64,000 nucleotides of DNA. Origin: Prinia subflava. Taxonomy: Eukaryota; Chordata; Aves; Passeriformes; Cisticolidae. The notes under the pieces were generated by a model. The model was given only the letters and a program-made list of their open reading frames with translations. It did not search any database and was not told the origin of the DNA. Below, piece by piece: positions 50,425-62,374 of this stretch. Position 1 is the stretch's first letter. The number at the start of each line of letters is the position of its first letter. The position numbers were made by a program, and so were the translations under genes. The DNA is taken from positions 17,627,501-17,691,500 of the forward strand of contig NC_086259.1 of the NCBI RefSeq assembly GCF_021018805.1, written 5' to 3'.

Positions 50425-50678
50425 CCTCTGGACTACGAGATCTCAGCCTTCCACACGCTGCTGATCAAAGTGGAGAACGAGGACCCGCTGATCCCGGACA
50501 TCGCCTACGGCCCCAGCTCCACGGCCACGGTGCAGATCACCGTGGAGGACGTCAACGAGGGCCCCGTGTTCCACCCCAACCCCATGGCCGTGACCAAGCA
50601 GGAGAACATCCCCGTGGGCAGCGTGGTGCTCACGCTGAACGCCACCGACCCCGACACGCTGCAGCACCAGACCATCAG
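50425..50678 (+). CDS. CDH13: CDH13 (T-cadherin) internal exon, second half of EC3 and start of EC4
   Basis: This 254-bp exon gives 84 full codons plus AG, the first two bases of an arginine codon, so it is phase 0 in and phase 2 out. It opens with P-L-D-Y-E, the cadherin LDxE calcium motif that continues the preceding exon (...SVVK|PLDYE...). It then carries the EC3-EC4 linker D-V-N-E-G-P (residues 42-47, where many cadherins have DxNDNxP) and ends in EC4 with a second sequon N-A-T (72-74) and the D-P-D calcium motif (75-77). The acceptor is ctgtttttcag and the donor is CAG|gtgagg. Third positions are G or C in 81 of 84 codons. The next exon, expected to start by completing R and then Y-S, was not found before the window ends. 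Confidence 0.95.
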
Positions 50679-53600
50679 GTGAGGGCTTTTCTCCTTTCCA
50701 TCCCTCACTAAGATTTTGTGCCCAAAAATCCGCCCGCCAGAGCAGATTTATGTTTGACTTCCTTCAGCTCCACACACTGAGAAGTTACAATTTATATTTT
50801 TTTTCCCACAATTAGTGATTCAATTTGTTGTAAACACATGAGTGTATTAGACAGGAAATAATAATTTTTCCCACCGTGAGATTCCCACAGTAGAGGAATC
50901 AAGCAATTGACTTCGCTTTGCACAGTTTCCAAATTACTTTTAACCTGCTTGTTTATTCCTCTTCCTTCATGAAAGCCAGGGAAGAGATATAAAAGTTAAA
51001 AATATCTATAGAAACGATGCATCTGTTTTACATAGGGTTTAAATCAGTTTATGATAATTTATAATGTCTCTCAGTGAAATAATGACTGTCCATTTACTTT
51101 CAAGAGCTGAGAAAATATTTCCCAGTGAAAGACTGAAGCTAAAGGAAGATAAGACTTGGTCTTGTCCAGATAAATGAAAATAAATTATTATTTCTGTGCT
51201 ATAACAGTATAATCCCACACTTGTGCCATCTTACAAGGAGTAAACCTGGATTATGTGGTATCATCATCTTATATTTTGATCCAGCTGGTTTTGTCTTTTG
51301 GCTTTAGATTCTATAAAAAATGAAAAACCAACAACTTTGTTCCCTAAAACTAAATTGGCTTTCCAGACAGATTTTCTCAGCATTTGAGAACTACATGTTA
51401 GGCACTACCACTAAAACCTACAGCTGTGTTTAATTTTTCATTTCTCCTCGTGAGTATGATTTCCCCCCGGTCTCAGTGTACATAAAAGGGGGTAAACACC
51501 TTGTGAGAATGACTTCAGAGCTGCAGCTGAACAACGGCTCTGTCAATCCAGACCATGGGCAGAGATCCCTCTGCTGTCACAGGGTTATTCAGCAGGGATT
51601 GTGCAACCCTTAAAGAAGGTTTGACACGTGTACTGTTCTGCAATAAAGCAAAATTCTGCTTATCTGAAGGAGTTCTCTGTCAGTAGCAAGCCTTGGTGCA
51701 AATGTCATTGCAGAGGGCTTGGGTTTGAATGGTAGGAGGTGAATTTTAGCAGGTGAGTGTGCCAATCTCCAAGGAAGGAGGGAAAAGGCAAGGCAGATAA
51801 TTAAAAGTTTCAATTCTCTGCAATGCCTCAAAGATAACGTTGCTAATAACATTAATAGTTCCTTTTTTATCCTTTGACTTCTACCATAGAAATACCAGTT
51901 TATCTGGAGGATGGTTCTTAGCACATCTTTCTCCTTGTTTTCTAAATGGATTTATTTATAGAATAATTTCTTATTCTTAAGTTTAGATTTTGCTCCAAAG
52001 ACCCCTTATTTCATACACAAAAATTTGTGTCTATGGATGGAATTTCTGTTTCTTGTCAGACAGGGCAATGTGACCCTCAGAAGCTTTGCTCAGAGCCTGG
52101 CTTGTGCAGGAAACAGATTTTTATTTCCTTTGGGTTTTGGACTGAGTTTAAGAAACAAATTCATTGATGTTCTCCATAATTTATGTATTTTCATGGGAGG
52201 TGGGGAAAACTAACATTTATTAACGTAACAGCTCATTTTGTGATGCCAAAAGAGAAAAGCCATGGAAGTGTAAGGATTTTATTATCAAAGCCAACAATCC
52301 AGCACCTATTATCTGAAATTTCCCCTTGACCTACTGATTTTGCTGAATTTCTCCAAACTACATTGACCCTGAATTCAAAGGGCACCCAATGAGTCACTGA
52401 ATACTCTTCAATTAGCTCTAAGGGTGGTGTGTAAAGTCAAGTAACATAAACACAACTGGCTGCCAAGGAACCTCCCAAATCTTGACTAACTCATAAGATA
52501 AACAGAATTTTTGCAGAAGTTTTACTATATCTGCATAGCCAAGCATGGAAGGCTTATAGCCAAAAGCAAGATATTTTTTTCCCTTTTATGTGCAGAGAAG
52601 AAGAGCAGAATTAAGCTAGGCTGGGCTGGGAATGAGGAATGATCATATAAAGAAACGATGGAAATGGAAGTGGTTGTGTAAGTTAGAGGAAAATAATGCA
52701 AATGTAATGGGAATCTGGGAAGTGGCAGGATGCATCAGAAAAAGGCTAAATTTCACTACCTGTCAGTCCTATTGCTAAAATAACTGGAAAGCATAAAACA
52801 GCATTTTTAAAAGATGTTTTAATGCTGACAGGCATTGAAGCACCTGGGTACCAGCAGTGAAAAAGGCACTGTGCTATGAGAGCAGCATCTGCAATTAAAG
52901 ACAGGCTCAAATTCCACGTATGGAAGCCAAAACCACTCCCTGGGTGGGGTCTGGCTGAAATATTTCCCTCAAATTCCCACGGAGAGGTGCGTGCTTAGAG
53001 TTTGGGACAATGGGCAGGACCTTTACAGGGCACTGACACCAAATTTGTGGTTCTCTATGATTGTGCCACCAGTCCTTGCTGTCACCATTTGGCAAAATAA
53101 CGACCAAGCAGGGACAGCACAGGCTCCTAAATGAGTCTGTGGATTAATTGAATATTAATGACCATAGGTGAGCAATGTTTTGTCTGCAAGCAGCAAGGAA
53201 TGTCAGAGTTGTGTTGTGTGAACAGTGTACATAACCCCCAACAAATATAAATCTCTTCAAAACGGGCAGAGCAGCAGAGAATTAGTAATGTTGGTGGGAT
53301 TTGGGTTCTCTTTTTCAGCCTGTAACCACTGAAATATATCTAACTGCAGGGATATTTTTAGTTAATTTGCTGTATAGAACTTGTAGAAGGAGCTGCTGAT
53401 TATTTGTAATCAGGAAATTTAGTTACTCTACTAGATATAACATGATAAATGCATTTCAAGGCCAACAAAAAAGAGCAGAGAAACCATTTTTGCCATTGTC
53501 TGCAACTAGATTGAATTTATTCTTTGAACAATGCAGATCTGAATCAGAATCAAATTACTTATCTCTGAAAAACGTGGCTTACTTTGTAAAATTTCCTGAA

Positions 53601-55137
53601 GACAGCTGTACTTTTGAAGCAATTTTCCTTTTTATTCTTCAGCTTCAAGTGTTTTTGCAGGCTGAGGAAGAATTTCATTTCAAAGCTCAAACAAGCTGGC
53701 AAAAAAAGTGTTTCAGTGAGAGGAATAAGACTCCAAATCACAGACCTGGGGCTGTGGCCGTTTGTCTGCACAGGAGTGGCAGGACTTGCACGGTGTCAGC
53801 TCTTCCCTGTTCCAGGGACATTAAAATTCCAGAGGGAGGTAGAGGTGGGAGCACCATCCTGGAAATAAGAGGTGGAAAAAAGTGTTTGTTCCACTCCCAT
53901 TGCTCCCAGAAAGAAAAAGAGCTTGTTCAAGCTGGGTCACATTTCTCAGATTCATTAACCTTTCTTTTTTTCTTTTCCTCTTTTTTTTTAAGCATTTAAA
54001 CCTCTCTACAGTTTCCATCTTTTCCAGAATTAAAAAAAATGAAAGCAATCCAGCAGGTCCCATTTTAATTATGACCCAACAATTTATTAATAGAACGGTA
54101 ATGAAGTTTCTGAAATTTGATTTCTTAATCAGGGACCATTGTTATTTTTGTGCCAGATTTGAGAGTTTAATTTTGGGTACTTCTTCCCAACCTCTGAAAT
54201 TTTAATCAGAAGTTTCAAGTGTACATGTCAATGAGAAGTTAAAGGCCAAATTTAATAACATTTTCTACCTTGGGAAATTAAAAGAAGAACCTCACTCTGA
54301 AATCCATTATTAACAGTAGATCTTAATTAAACACAGTTATGGTTCTCAGTATTTGACTGTGTGAAGAGATGGGTTTCAGTATTTTTCCCTTTTATGGGAT
54401 TCAACAAGTCCAGAATATTCAATCGTTAGGCTTTTAACTACGAGTAAATAAGTTGTTTACTGCAGTGTATTTGTAATTTTTAATTAGAGCAGTGTTGTTT
54501 TCTGGTTTCATGGCTTATCGTGGCAATATATTTTTATTGCTTACTGTGCTCTTGAATTTTAAATTATTTATGTAAACATATTGTTTCCGTGTTTATTCTC
54601 AGTAAGCAATGTGACTTAGTGCTTCAGAAATATCTTCACAAGAGAAGTTTATTACAGCTCTAAAGCATATCTAATTCATTAAGTAGAATTAAAATGCAGC
54701 ATTTGAAGCTGGAGAACTTAGAACCCAAACTGCACTGAGTTTCACGGGAACATGAAATGCTGCAGAGATATCTGAAGCTCTGTATGTAAATAAGGTGTAT
54801 ATTTGTGTATAATATTTATATCAAGCTGCCCCACGCAGCACAGGTGGCTCCTGGAAGCACAGGGACATCATTTCCAAGCCCTGCTAGTCTGAAAACGGGA
54901 GCAAACTCATTTATTACTGTCAGCATTTCCAAACTGCAGCTACTGCTCTGTCTGGAAGGGGACAAACTCTGTTTTCTTGATATAAATTGCATTTTTCCAG
55001 GCTGTAAACTAAGTGTTAATGAGGCTCACGCTGGAGCACCAGAGCAGGGTGAGGAGGAGGCTGAGCCCGAGTGAATTCAAAGTGGTTGTGTTTGTTTGCT
55101 GCCCTGGAGGAGGTTGTGGTGAGCCTCTTCTGCCAAA
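50679..55137. other. AT-rich intronic stretch, nothing recognised
   Basis: No gene or interspersed repeat seen. A 185-codon ORF at 53442-53999 has no recognisable domain. Confidence 0.55.
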
Positions 55138-55342
55138 TCTCCAGGGGAAGGATGAAACGGCCTTCAGTTTCCCAGATAAGACACTGGGAAAAAAATCACT
55201 GCAAGGGTGGTCAGGAATGAGAATAATCTGCTCAGGGAGGAGGTGGAGACACAGCTCTGGGAGTGTAAGAGGATGTGGTTTAGGAGTTGAATCTTGGCTG
55301 AGCTGGATCTCAAAGATCCCTTGCAGCCTTGGTGATTCTGTA
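55138..55342 (+). mobile_element. Diverged CR1 LINE 3' fragment, sense to CDH13
   Basis: In order: ctccaggggaagg, aaacggcctt, gggaaaaaaatcactgcaag with ggtggtcagg, ctgctcagggaggaggtgga, ctggatctcaaagatccctt and gcagccttggtgattctgta. This matches the CR1 3' end but is more diverged than the copy at 15681. Confidence 0.75.
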
Positions 55343-56715
55343 CACGATTTCCCTTTTCAGAAAGAACCACTGGTCAATGCCTTTGGGAACAGGAATTGTT
55401 GCTGCTGGGGCAGGTTTTGCTTTAGATTAGATCACCCTGACTTTAGGGTTGGTGCCTATGGAGCTGGTGGGAGTCAGTGGAAATGTTCCAATCTCTAATG
55501 GATGGCAGCCATAATCTTTGTCAAAAAAAAAAAAAAAAATTAAAAGGCTGCCTAAAATTCTATAAAATCGTGCTGAAACTACACCGAGGTGGGATTCATA
55601 GTTCAGTGAGTTTCTCCGAAATCTCAAATGGTTGAGAAAACTAAGAGAAATTCTCTGGAAAAAGCAAGTTTTACTCCTGCTCCTTCCCCTGGCCGCCAGT
55701 CCCCACCCTTCCACACAGTAAGCCATGAATCACAAAGACCATCCAAAAAGCCTCTTTCAAGTCTCTTGCCTGGATTTTTTCAGAGATCCTGAACCCCCTG
55801 CGAACAAGGATGAGGCTTCACATCACGTTGCTCACAGCCACTTAAGGGATCAATTTTTGCATACTTTGTTGCACATCAAGCCTTTTTAAAGCACTTTTAT
55901 TGCTGGTGGAGGTCAATAAACTCGCTTTTTTGGGATACACTCCAATCACTTCTAGAAGTACTCCATAATGAGAGAGGGATAGGAAGACTTAAAGAGTGAA
56001 TGCTTAGGAAGCAACACACTTAGTCATGGTTAAATATGTCTCCTAGAGTCTGAAGGACTCGTCTTTGATTCCTAACCACGGGAGATTTGTTTTCCTTGTG
56101 CAGACAGAAGAATAGCTCCATTGTTACAAATGAACGGCTGAGCCATGCTCTCAGCATGCAGCGCCAGAGTTTTTCACTGTAAGTTATACCCAGGAGCATC
56201 TCAAGTTGGCTCTGCAGTTTTATTGATGGCCTGCCTGAACCCAGCCACCGGGAATTTGTAGTGCATCTCCGGATCTGAAGCTGCTGTGTATCGAGCAGTG
56301 TACATTGTTTTTCTCTTCCTTTCTCTTTTCTGAGTTGGATGGAAAGGCAGGGAGAGACGGAATCTGCTTGAAGCAAAGAAAAGTTTTTTTTTCACTTCTG
56401 TCTTTGTAAACTTTGAAACACAGAAAGGCCAGCTCTGCAGAGCTGCAGGTATTGGTGCAAACAGTGCCAGAAAAGAGATTGAATCAGCTCTGGAGGGGTG
56501 GGCTTGGGCAGTTCCCTCCTGCTACACAACCACCACCTGCAACTGCAGGTTCTCAGTGGTCAGCCACTGCCTCAAGGGTATTTGACACAGCAGCCTTTTA
56601 CTGACACTGTTCTTGAAGGTGTTAATACTACCTGAGTGGGTAATTATTGGGATGTTTGTATTTTGCTGTTATAAGACTAATAGTTGAAGGAAAAAATAGT
56701 AAAAATCTTGCATTG

Positions 56716-56717
<2 letters not shown>

Positions 56718-56764
<47 letters not shown>
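56718..56764 (+). repeat. T47 homopolymer
   Basis: Forty-seven uninterrupted thymines. Confidence 0.95.
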
Positions 56765-56765
<1 letters not shown>

Positions 56766-56784
56766 TCAGTTTGACCAAACTGAC
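56765..56784. repeat. Perfect inverted repeat, 9-bp arms
   Basis: Arms gtcagtttg and caaactgac are separated by only AC, directly abutting the T47 tract. Confidence 0.95.
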
Positions 56785-59700
56785 CTCCATTTTTTGTTTA
56801 CTGAGCAAAATAAATGATCCCTCTTTCCCCACACAGCAAACTCTTTAGGGATATACATATATATCCAGCAATAAGGGAAAAAAGTAGAATTGTTTCTGGA
56901 GCAGTGATGTAGCTCCTTTATTCTCCTGTCATACCCAGAACCACTCTGATGTAACTCTGGAAGGGTGAAAATGGCTCAAGAGCCAAATCAGCCCCGTTTT
57001 CCCTGTGCAGGTGGTTTGGGGCTGGCCAGCACCGTCTGGATTTATCACCAACACTGAAATAATGTGGAGGAAGCATCTGGTTAAAACAAATAAAAAAAGA
57101 AAATAAATAAAAATTCTCAGGTGGGAGCTACTGAGATGGGACAGAAGAGAAGAAATGACTGGAATGAAATCCCAGTGCTGAGGGAATTGAAGCCTCTGCC
57201 AACGCTGGAGCGCGGGCGCTGCAGGAGCTGTGGACAGCGCCTGGTGCTGATGGCTCAGGAGAGGCAGCCCCACCTGCAGAGTGACAGGGTGTGCTTTTCC
57301 TCCGAGCTGGGAGCAGATGCTGGCAGTCTGCCCCTCAAGCTCTGCCATTCAGCCCCTTTGCTCCTCACAGGCGTTCCCTGGATGATTTAATTTACCCCCA
57401 GCCTGTCTGCACCTCCCTGCTCACTGGAGGGTCCCTGGCATCGCTGATTCCCCAGCTGCTGTCACAGTCTCTCACAGTCACTCCTCTAAGTCTCCCCTGG
57501 TGTTTCCTTTTACCCTTTTTTACTGATATTCTCTGCCTCTCTGTTGGGGCAGATGCTTGACCTCCTCTTTTTTCTTTTTGCTTTTGTATATCTTAATTTC
57601 CAGTGCTTTTTCTCCAGTTGGGGCTGAGTTCTGTTACAGCAGTTTTTGCCTTGCTGGGAAGTGAGGGATCTTCCCTCCTTGCCTTGTGTGTGTTCATCTC
57701 TTATCTTGCTATGATTTTTGGTTTTTCCTGGCAGTTGCCAAGGTTTGGGGAAAGGTTAAGGTACATAAACAGGTTGGTGTAGCATTATTTTCTTGTTCTC
57801 TCCTGGTAGAAAAGGAGGCAGGGCAGGGGTGAAGTTTTCACCCAGACTGAGTGAGGCTGTTCTGGAAAAAAAAAATGTCCCTTTCCTGAGGGGAAAACAA
57901 ACAAACAAAAAATATCAATCTCTGTCTCCTTGATTGGTCTCTGAAATAGCAGAAGTGTCTGAATTAAATTATTAAATGCAGGAAGTCCAGGAATTCTCAA
58001 TCCGTGGTTCATATTTTTGCCCAGAACCCAGCTACCTGAAGCTAGACTCCATCACTCCTCACAATACTTGTCAGAAGAACCTGTTCTTAAAATTTTCCAC
58101 TGCTCTACTCTGTTGGCATAAATCATATTTAACATGTTGATATTAAAGCTGTGGATGATAGCATTGAAAATCTGTGTTTCCACAAAATCAAATAAGCCAC
58201 AGTCACCTATTTCAGCTTGCCTTGATATTACCTTTGGAATCCTGAATTCTTGATTAATAAGGATGAATGTAGCATTTAAGGGGAGTTTAATTAGACCCTC
58301 TGTCTTTACCCTGCATAACAATATTATGCCACATTATGATTTCAACCGTGTCAGCACTCAGAATGAATGGCTGTGAACTGTGAAATTATAGGGCACATTT
58401 TTCATGTCACTGACTAAACAATATTGCAGATCTTCTTGAGAAATATAACAATAGGATCCATCAGTCACAAGTTATGCTTGCAGTGGAAGGCAGATCTAGA
58501 CAATAACTCACTTTGTCATTACTGCTCCCTTCCAGTCTCAGAAAAGGCAGGGTTTTGTCTCTGGAAGAAGTAAAGAGTATCTTGATGATAATAAGTTAGC
58601 TATCAAGTTTGAGGACACAGTGTGAGGAGTGGTGTTGACGGGGAAGGGGGTGGTATGAATTTCTCTTAATATTTTAAAGCTGTTGAATTCTGGAGCCTCA
58701 CTCAGCCGGGTTTGCTCGTGCGTGAACGTCTGTGTGGAGCTGCAGCTTTCAGTGGTGCTTTGACAGAAATTTATGTGTGTGATTGGAGCTCCTGGCACCA
58801 GTGGTGTTTTGCATGATGGCAAAAGCTCCTAAACCAAAGTTTTCCATGAAGATTGGTGCTGCACCCAGGCCTGAATCCTGCCATGGAGGGGAAGTGTCTA
58901 ATTAAGCATTTCAGCACTCGTGCTTTTAAAGCAGGTACAGATCTTGGCTGGCACGGAGCAGATGTTGTCTGGCACATTATGGCCATATTTCACTAATTTA
59001 CCATCTCCAAACTAAGCATAGAATAAATCATGGACACTTCTAATTCAGTGGCAAAACTCCTGCAGAATCTGGGGGTCGGTTTTCATCTGGGAGCAGGAGC
59101 TTTCCCCAGTGCTCAGAATTTCTGTGCTGTGTTTACAGCTGTGCTCTGTGCCCAGCCTGGGCATTTCAAGGCACAAAGGCCCCATCTCCTTTCAGGCTCA
59201 CTGATGGTTATCCTTGGAGTGGAATTGAAGTTCAGTGAGGAAATTGTCAGGAGGTTTAAGCACTCATTTTTACTAAATGGAGCTCTGCAATGTTACTTTA
59301 ATGGGAAAAACGCCTTGTAGAGTTCAGCCGGAATTTTTCTATTAACTTTGTAATAAGGATGCCAATTTCTGCAGAATAGTTTCTGAGTAAGAGCGAAATT
59401 ATGTACTTTGTTAAGCAGCAGTAAGCCTGCAGATTCATCCTTGGTTCAAATGTGAATTACTAGGGACTGACTTCTCCCCAGTTTTGTGACCATTATACTC
59501 TAGGTAAATATGCCCACGGAGATGTGCATGCCTGCTCTGCACAGAGCAGATAATTATTGTCCACGGGATCCCCTGAGCTCCTCTGGGTAGTGCTCAGCAC
59601 CACATCACCTGGAGATACCAGCCCTTCTCACCCAGAGCTGCTCTCACTCCAAACCCTGGAGGATTTTTACACAATTCCCTGTTTTAATGGGGCTGGCAGA

Positions 59701-61984
59701 GCACTGATTCCTCTTTCACACGGGAAATTTCCACAAGAATCCTCCCAGCCTGAGGCCCAGCCTCTCTGGATATCCAGCCCTGGGTCGTTGGTAGCATTTT
59801 ACAGCCCCAGCCTTCATCTGGCAATGCCTCAGGACTAAAATAAGGAATTTTTTCTATTAGTAGGGAACAAGATGTGCAGATTTCTGGCCCTGGAATCTTC
59901 TAAGTTATTAACCAGTGTTTAAAAAGCATTTCAGCACGGAAAGAAAACAACACTGTCTCAGTTTTGCACATGTCCTTGTCAAGGGTGTTAACTCAATTGA
60001 CTCATGGAAACTGCTGCAGAGTTTGGGTTTTGAAGTGCAAGGAAACAGAACAAGAAGGAAAAGCCCCTAATGGCTTTAATCTTTGTATAACTGTGCTTTT
60101 GAAGGAGTCCTTCTTTGTGCAGCCAGGTGAGTCCTTTCATTACAGCTTCTGTCATTTCAGGGAAGGGGGAAAAAACCCAGATTCTTTCAGTTTTACAGGT
60201 TTTGAGCCTTCCAGCCTTTTTGTCTGTCAAACTGAGACATTAAAATTCACCTCACAATGATGCTCTGGACCTGCATTGAAAGTGGCTGGAAAAACTTTCA
60301 GATCCCAAAAGACAAGGGAAAAGGGTGTGAGAAGTTTAACTCCTGGGCATCCAACCCAGGGTTAAAGAGCATGGAGTAACCAGGGTAAAATAGAATCTTA
60401 GGAGATTAAATACATTCAATTCACAGGGCATAATATTTGTGTGCACTGAATGCAATGGATATCAAGCAGAAAATACAATTATACATGACCAAACAGTGGA
60501 ATACTTTTGGTAAAATATTTACCTCATTGGTACCACCCTGCAAAAATGGATAAAAAGTGTATCAGCACTGCCAGGGTGGTAAATTAAGGTTAAACAAGCA
60601 GCTCTAAACCTTCCATTTCTTGTTTTTTTTCAGTGCTTACACCCACAACATCTAATGAAAGCTCTTTTTGTGTCATAAATGAATATTTCTTTGGAGTTTC
60701 CCCTCTAACCTCTTCACATTTTCCATCACTGGCCAGCAGCTTTCTGAAAAGACACACAATTGTCACGTTGTTGGGTGTGTGTCTGAAGGGGGCTGGGTTT
60801 TATGAAGAGGAGCAGGATATAAAAATGGTGCTGTGCGTGGTGGATTTGTTGTAGGCAAGTCCTCAGATGCACACAAGGTGTGTACCCTGGCCAGAAATAA
60901 GCTTTTTCACCTGCAAAGGGAAATTACTGACTTCTTCAGCACAAATTCACCTTTTACTATATAAAGGATAATTTTTCTCTAAAGAATATGCTTAAATTTT
61001 TTATTTCCTTGAAAAATATTGGGGTGGTTTAATGTCTTGTATATTATATATTGAAATACACCTTGTGACTTTTTTTTTCTGAATATGTGGCATGATTTAA
61101 TTTTGCTCATCCTCTATTAATATTTGCTTGTGCAAGGACAGTTTTGTTTTGCAGTAGCATCACTCAGACAAGGGATGTCACAATGAATATAACAGTGGAA
61201 TCTGAGTTTTCTTGGGTTTGTTCAACAAGTGGAGAGCAGTATTTTGTTTTCTAACATCCCCTGGATGTTGGATGTTAGTTGATACAAGCAGAAAAGTGGA
61301 GAGGGGGGGAAATGCAGCACAGGAGCCTCTAACAAATGGAACAGCCTGGAACTGGTGACTTTAGAAATCAAACACCAAAGACTGGTTATGCACAGCCTTG
61401 AAACGTGGTAAGGGCCAGGGGGGTCAGAGACATCCACGGCTTCAGAGGGAGTTTGGACAGCCTGAACGCCTGAGAATCTGATCCACTGAGGTCAGAAAAG
61501 GTGAATCACACTGCCCTGGTCATTTGTTGTGGTCATTAAAGGCAGGGAGTTAGACAAACAAAAGAAACTGTGTGAAAGTGAAGGAAAAAATGTGACACGA
61601 TATCACACCTCGCTCCACTGTTCAGGACAGAAGGAGGTCACCTGTTTCTTGTATAGCTCAATGTAACTGGTCAAATAAAACTCAAACAGAAGATTGTCCA
61701 TTATGACCAAAAGAATGAAAGAGAATTAATTAAGTTTCTTTTGTAAGGACTGCACCCATGAAATACATAGTGTATTTGAAATCAGCTGGGAAAAAAAACC
61801 AAACAAAATCTTAATTTAGATATTTTTAGAGAGGACTAAATGTGCTTTTTCTTCACATTATCAGGTGATAATGTAATTTTTCCTTGGATATTATGTCCTC
61901 ACATCATTCATCACGTTACTAAATTTCTCACCTATCCTTTTCTCCTTATCGATGCTACAAGCTCAATTCAGTCTCTCTCAGCTC

Positions 61985-62374
61985 TGCACACAGCAGGGAC
62001 ACAAAACAAATCCTTTTCCTGCTGCACACCAAGGACAACTTTCAGCCCAAAAGCACAAACAAGGGTGGCTGGAGAGAGGAACAAGAAGGATGGGACCTCA
62101 CAGCCTGGAGCTGGAATTGGACAATTCAACCCCAATGTGCAAATGGACCAAAACTTACCAAAGTGTGAGACTTCGTGACCGTTTGTCCATTTTGGGTCCA
62201 TTTAGGGACCATTTTGGGTCCATTTTGGGACCATTTTGGGCCCACCTTGGGTGCAGCCCTGGCCAGGCTCTTGTCCTGCCCAAGGTGTACCTTAAAGGCA
62301 TTTTAATAAATATCTGCTTTATTCTCTGGCTGTGTCCAGTCTCTGTTCCAGCTCTGCCTTCCCAAGGCATCACA
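61985..62374 (+). mobile_element. Solo LTR of an endogenous retrovirus, sense to CDH13
   Basis: 390 bp starting TGCACAC and ending GGCATCACA, with AATAAA at 62305-62310 and about five 11-bp ggaccattttg units (62185-62245). It is the inverted partner of 4545-4934. The 4-bp word gctc lies immediately on both sides (61981-61984 and 62375-62378) and may be a target-site duplication, but the partner copy also has ctcagctc next to its TG, so this is weak. Being in sense orientation, its AATAAA could act on CDH13 transcripts. Confidence 0.72.

Larger units (their letters stand above)
55343..61976. other. Intronic stretch with T47 tract
   Basis: No coding evidence. A17 at about 55523, T47 at 56718, and a small GC/CpG burst at about 57195-57262; otherwise AT-rich. 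Confidence 0.55.

Noticed and set aside
50376..50711. 111-codon plus-strand ORF in another frame over the third exon, and minus-strand ORFs 50443-50708
   Set aside because: Frame-shifted and antisense readings of the same GC-rich exon; the cadherin frame is the conserved one.
53442..53999. 185-codon ORF as a possible missing CDH13 exon or nested gene
   Set aside because: No cadherin motifs, no GC3 rise and no matching phase for the 50678 donor.
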